From JBKHJZ01 sp046537875 (GTDB taxonomy: Bacteria; Actinomycetota; Acidimicrobiia; Acidimicrobiales; VFJN01): a stretch of 5,853 nt of DNA. Shown one piece after another: positions 5,238 to 5,853 of this stretch (position 1 is the first letter of the stretch; each line of letters begins with the position of its first letter). A model generated the notes under the pieces. It had not been told where the DNA came from and ran no database searches. It saw nothing but the letters and a program-made list of their open reading frames with translations. The translations under genes and the position numbers were made by a program. The stretch lies in assembly GCA_046537875.1 (NCBI GenBank), contig JBKHJZ010000195.1:1-5853 (forward strand), read 5' to 3'.

Positions 5238-5295
5238 GACGCCCGGCTGCTGGGCGCCTGGCTGCCTGCTGGATGCCCCGTCTGGCTGGGCGCCT
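5228..5295. repeat. Degenerate CTGG/CGCC-rich short repeats
   Basis: CGCCCGGCTG occurs at 5228-5237 and 5240-5249, a 12-bp period. CTGGGCGCCT occurs at 5250-5259 and 5286-5295. GCTGGA-CGCCC recurs in altered form as GCTGGA-TGCCCC near 5268-5279. The stretch reads as slipped or duplicated low-complexity DNA in the 132-bp spacer between the convergent diesterase and VOC genes. I see no conserved gene in it. Confidence 0.6.
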
Positions 5296-5314
5296 CGCTG
5301 GCCGGGGAGATCGG

Positions 5315-5692
5315 CTACTGCTGGTCGGGGCGGTGGCAGACGGCCTCGACGTTGTTGCCGTCGGGGTCGCGTACGAAGGCGCCGTAGTAGTCGGGGTGGT
5401 ACTCGGGCCACATCCGAGGCTCGTGGAGGATCTCGGCCCCGGCGGCAACGGCGGCGTCGAAGAACGCCCGCACCGCGGCGTGGTCCGGGGCCTCGAACGC
5501 CAGGTGCGACTCGCGGAAGCCCTCGCCAGTCGCCCGGGGCCCGATCCAGAAGTCCGGCTTCGGCGCCACGCCGTAGCCGATGACCTCGCCGTACTCGATG
5601 AGCCGGGCGCCGCCCAGCGGAGCGAGCACGGCGTCATAGAAGACGGCGCTGGCCCCGACGTCGCCGCACTGGATGGAGACGTGGTCGATCAC
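5315..5692 (-). CDS. VOC family protein (glyoxalase/bleomycin-resistance fold)
   Basis: This 125-residue protein belongs to the vicinal oxygen chelate superfamily, whose members are metal-dependent lyases, isomerases, dioxygenases or drug-binding proteins built from paired beta-alpha-beta-beta-beta units. IDHVSI (2-7) gives metal ligand H4, ESHLAFEA (61-68) gives H63, and the FVRDPDGNNVEAVCH ending (106-120) gives E116. This is a two-histidine/one-glutamate set, so metal binding is likely intact. The motif YHPDYYGAFVRDPDG is typical of small single-domain members. I chose the GTG at 5692: the fold starts immediately and an AGGA lies 7 nt upstream. The frame stays open to 5833, with ATGs at 5716 and 5767, but the extra residues are proline/glycine-rich and unlike the family. 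Substrate is unknown. It is the only gene here lacking a TANNNT element beside its start. Confidence 0.88.
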   Translation of the reverse strand: MIDHVSIQCGDVGASAVFYDAVLAPLGGARLIEYGEVIGYGVAPKPDFWIGPRATGEGFRESHLAFEAPDHAAVRAFFDAAVAAGAEILHEPRMWPEYHPDYYGAFVRDPDGNNVEAVCHRPDQQ

Positions 5693-5853
5693 CGGCCCAT
5701 CCTGGCTCACGGGCATGCCCGCCCCGGGGCCTGATTCGGGACAGCCACCATCGCCGACGTGGTCCATGGATACCGGCGGCCATGGGACGATGAGGCAACC
5801 ATCCCAGGGCGGTGGTGTAAACCTATAGACCACGAAACTACACAGAAAGGTAA
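5693..5853. other. Upstream region of the VOC gene with palindromes and an AT-rich edge
   Basis: No gene is supported in these 161 bases. Two adjoining perfect palindromes, CGGGCATGCCCG (5710-5721) and GCCCCGGGGC (5721-5730), lie just upstream of the VOC start. CCATGG occurs twice (5764-5769 and 5780-5785). The last 33 bases have 13 G/C (about 39%), far below the rest. In that part, minus-strand TAGGTT (5825-5820) fits a TANNNT -10 and could drive the VOC gene with a leader of about 120 nt. All regulatory roles are tentative. Confidence 0.35.
5700..5703 (-). promoter_or_regulatory. Shine-Dalgarno-like AGGA of the VOC gene
   Basis: On the minus strand AGGA is followed by 7 nt and then the GTG at 5692. 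It favours this start over the upstream ATGs at 5716 and 5767, neither of which has a comparable site. It suggests that this mRNA has a leader, unlike the other five genes. Confidence 0.4.

Noticed and set aside
4531..5637. Minus-strand open frame (368 codons) spanning the diesterase, the spacer and the VOC gene
   Set aside because: It overlaps two motif-confirmed genes and the structured spacer, and its product is Ser/Arg/Pro-rich low complexity.
5710..5730. Two adjacent perfect palindromes near the VOC start as a defined operator
   Set aside because: In DNA of about 70% GC a few perfect 12-bp palindromes are expected by chance in a window this size (my rough estimate), and these are nearly all G/C. 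They are listed only as part of the upstream region.
5812..5833. GTGGT...ACCAC inverted repeat at the right edge
   Set aside because: Five-base arms with a 12-nt gap are too weak to call a site or a terminator.

Overview
The window is GC-rich (about 70% by eye, with a strong G/C bias at third codon positions) and encodes six compact, recognisable genes. The composition, the FadD/FadE-type fatty-acid genes and the near-absence of Shine-Dalgarno sequences in favour of TANNNT elements next to start codons suggest a high-GC actinobacterium, perhaps Acidimicrobiia-like. That taxonomic guess is inference. I see no rRNA, tRNA, CRISPR array, insertion sequence, phage gene or origin.

Layout, left to right. 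Positions 1-51 hold the end of a 17-bp tandem repeat. A histidine phosphatase gene (99-689, +) converges on an acyl-CoA dehydrogenase gene (699-1916, -), with only 9 bp between the stop codons and a stem-loop over the junction. Upstream of the dehydrogenase lies an 18-bp inverted-repeat operator, then the hairpin that ends the next gene, a SirB1/transglutaminase-like protein with a C-terminal helical-repeat region (1963-2736, -). That gene diverges from a fatty-acyl-CoA synthetase gene (2808-4373, +) across a 71-bp double promoter. A glycerophosphodiester phosphodiesterase gene (4403-5182, +) follows after 29 bp. It converges on a small VOC/glyoxalase-fold gene (5315-5692, -) across a strongly structured, repeat-rich spacer. 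The right edge (about 5815-5853) is clearly more AT-rich.

Function. The synthetase would activate a carboxylic acid to its CoA thioester, the dehydrogenase would oxidise an acyl-CoA at the alpha-beta bond, and the diesterase would release glycerol-3-phosphate from phospholipid head-group diesters. Together these indicate lipid or fatty-acid turnover. The phosphatase, SirB1-like and VOC genes have no assignable substrate.

The most notable signal is regulatory. Five of the six genes have a TA(A/C/G)C(C/G)T hexamer ending 7-9 nt before the start codon, as expected for leaderless transcripts, and four stop codons are followed within 0-13 nt by a stem-loop. The genes therefore look like separately punctuated transcription units rather than one operon. 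I found no convincing new biological system; the gene content is ordinary.
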